Below, in pieces: positions 6,360-6,765 of a stretch of 6,765 nt of DNA; the first letter of the stretch is position 1; each line of letters opens with the position of its first letter. Under the pieces are notes generated by a model. The model worked only from the letters and a program-made list of their open reading frames with translations, was not told the DNA's origin and ran no database searches. The translations under genes and the position numbers were made by a program. Source of the stretch: Acidobacteriaceae bacterium (lineage in GTDB: Bacteria; Acidobacteriota; Terriglobia; Terriglobales; Acidobacteriaceae); NCBI GenBank assembly GCA_003152795.1, contig PMBA01000431.1, positions 1-6,765 of the forward strand, given 5' to 3'.

Positions 6360-6490
6360 AATCGTGGCGACTCCTGGCGCATCCGCAAACCCGCATTCCC
6401 ATCAGACACTTAGGAGTTATTTTGGGAACAAGAGGGGAAACGCCGGCGGAGCCAGCCTCACAGACTGTATTAAAATGTCATCTATGATGC

Positions 6491-6503
6491 ATTAAACTTT
6501 AAT
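6491..6503. repeat. AT-rich palindrome upstream of the peptide promoter
   Basis: ATTAAA-C-TTTAAT is a perfect 13-bp palindrome about 160 bp upstream of the predicted sigma-54 start, inside an AT-rich patch (about 6467-6503) that contrasts with the GC-rich surroundings. The distance suits an upstream activator site, but it also lies just after the regulator gene, so it could belong to that gene's 3' end. Confidence 0.3.
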
Positions 6504-6519
6504 CCAGCGAGGCGGCTGG
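6504..6519 (-). terminator. Weak hairpin after the sigma-54 regulator gene
   Basis: CCAGC and GCTGG (6504-6508 and 6515-6519) form a 5-bp stem with a 6-nt loop, starting about 10 nt after the regulator's stop. On the minus strand it is followed by ATTAAAGTTT rather than a clean U-run, so termination here is doubtful. Confidence 0.2.
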
Positions 6520-6529
6520 GTTCAATTTT

Positions 6530-6765
6530 TCAGTCTTTCCCAATGCGATATTTGCGGCAAAGATAGTGCATTTTCTGCTTATCGACCTGCAGCAGCCGCG
6601 CCGCGCCGATCTTGCTGCCGCCGGAGCGCCGGAGCGCCGCGGTGAGATAGGCAACCTCAATCTTCGCGATTTCCTCGTCAAAGTCGACCCCGCCTTCAGG
6701 AATCAGCATGGATTCCTGGCTGGCCGCGCTGTTATACAGAAGCCGCTGCGGCAGATGTTGGACCT
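6530..6765 (-). CDS. Sigma-54-dependent transcriptional activator, C-terminal part (5' truncated by window)
   Basis: The minus frame is open from the window edge to the TGA at 6530-6532 and gives 77 complete codons. The reading includes DFDEEIAKIEVAYLTAALRR, then SGGSKIGAARLLQVDKQKMH and YLCRKYRIGKD at the end. This is the Fis-type helix-turn-helix found at the C terminus of NtrC-family activators: a helix ending in ALRRSGG, then KIGAARLLQV and the recognition helix DKQKMHYLCRKY. These proteins bind upstream sites and use a central AAA+ domain, which would lie outside the window, to open sigma-54 promoters. The gene sits 232 bp upstream of the hexad-repeat peptide gene on the same strand, with a sigma-54-like promoter in between. 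It may control that promoter. The domain that receives the signal is not visible. Confidence 0.85.
   Translation of the reverse strand, partial: VQHLPQRLLYNSAASQESMLIPEGGVDFDEEIAKIEVAYLTAALRRSGGSKIGAARLLQVDKQKMHYLCRKYRIGKD

Noticed and set aside
6298..6402. N-terminal extension of the basic peptide to a 96-residue protein starting MGMRVCGC
   Set aside because: The extension runs through the sigma-54-like promoter and its predicted start, and has no good ribosome binding site. The ATG at 6297 has AGGAGAG at 7 nt.
6286..6495. Plus-strand 69-residue frame
   Set aside because: It lies antisense to the peptide's start and promoter, has no ribosome binding site and resembles no protein I know.
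6499..6681. Minus-strand 60-residue Arg-rich frame
   Set aside because: It overlaps, in another frame, the regulator's conserved HTH coding sequence, which explains this region fully.

Overview
The window looks like chromosomal DNA from a GC-rich Gram-negative bacterium. An Acidobacteriota (Koribacter-like) origin is my best guess. It rests on the Fis-type helix-turn-helix (HTH) style of the sigma-54 regulator, the glpD context and the combination of GAF/HlyD and M50/HlyD fusion proteins, which are also common in Planctomycetes. No marker gene settles it.

Layout: (1) Bases 1-381 hold the 3' end of an aerobic glycerol-3-phosphate dehydrogenase gene (glpD), which looks unrelated to the rest. 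(2) After a 129-bp gap with a plausible sigma-70 promoter comes a tightly packed plus-strand operon (511-6049). It encodes a three-GAF, one-membrane-span, HlyD-type adaptor fusion, a lipoprotein-like periplasmic adaptor, a possible 24-codon coupling ORF, and a large membrane protein. That last protein fuses a PqqD-like N-terminal domain, an M50/site-2-protease core (HEFCH and NLNPLIKLDG motifs) and a C-terminal HlyD-like adaptor. (3) A 10-bp perfect hairpin at 6067-6092 separates this operon from convergent minus-strand genes. (4) On the minus strand lies a 61-residue, acid-free, strongly basic peptide gene (6112-6297) whose C-terminal half is five hexads of the form (I/V)-A-S-P-(A/S)-(R/K). 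It has a strong ribosome binding site and a good sigma-54 -24/-12 promoter whose predicted start lies 36 bp upstream of the ATG. (5) Upstream of it on the same strand is the 3' end of a sigma-54-dependent activator (NtrC/Fis-type HTH).

How they may work together (inference): the activator could switch on the small repetitive cationic peptide from its sigma-54 promoter. The operon could then recognise the peptide (PqqD-like domain), cleave or transport it (M50 core) and export it (three adaptor-type subunits). This resembles the logic of a ribosomally made, exported peptide system, but no modification enzyme, ATPase, permease or outer-membrane channel is visible here. The peptide could instead be a nucleic-acid-binding protein, because its SPxR/SPxK units resemble S/T-P-x-basic DNA-binding motifs. 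The peptide, its promoter and the adjoining adaptor/protease operon are the part of the window most likely to be undescribed.
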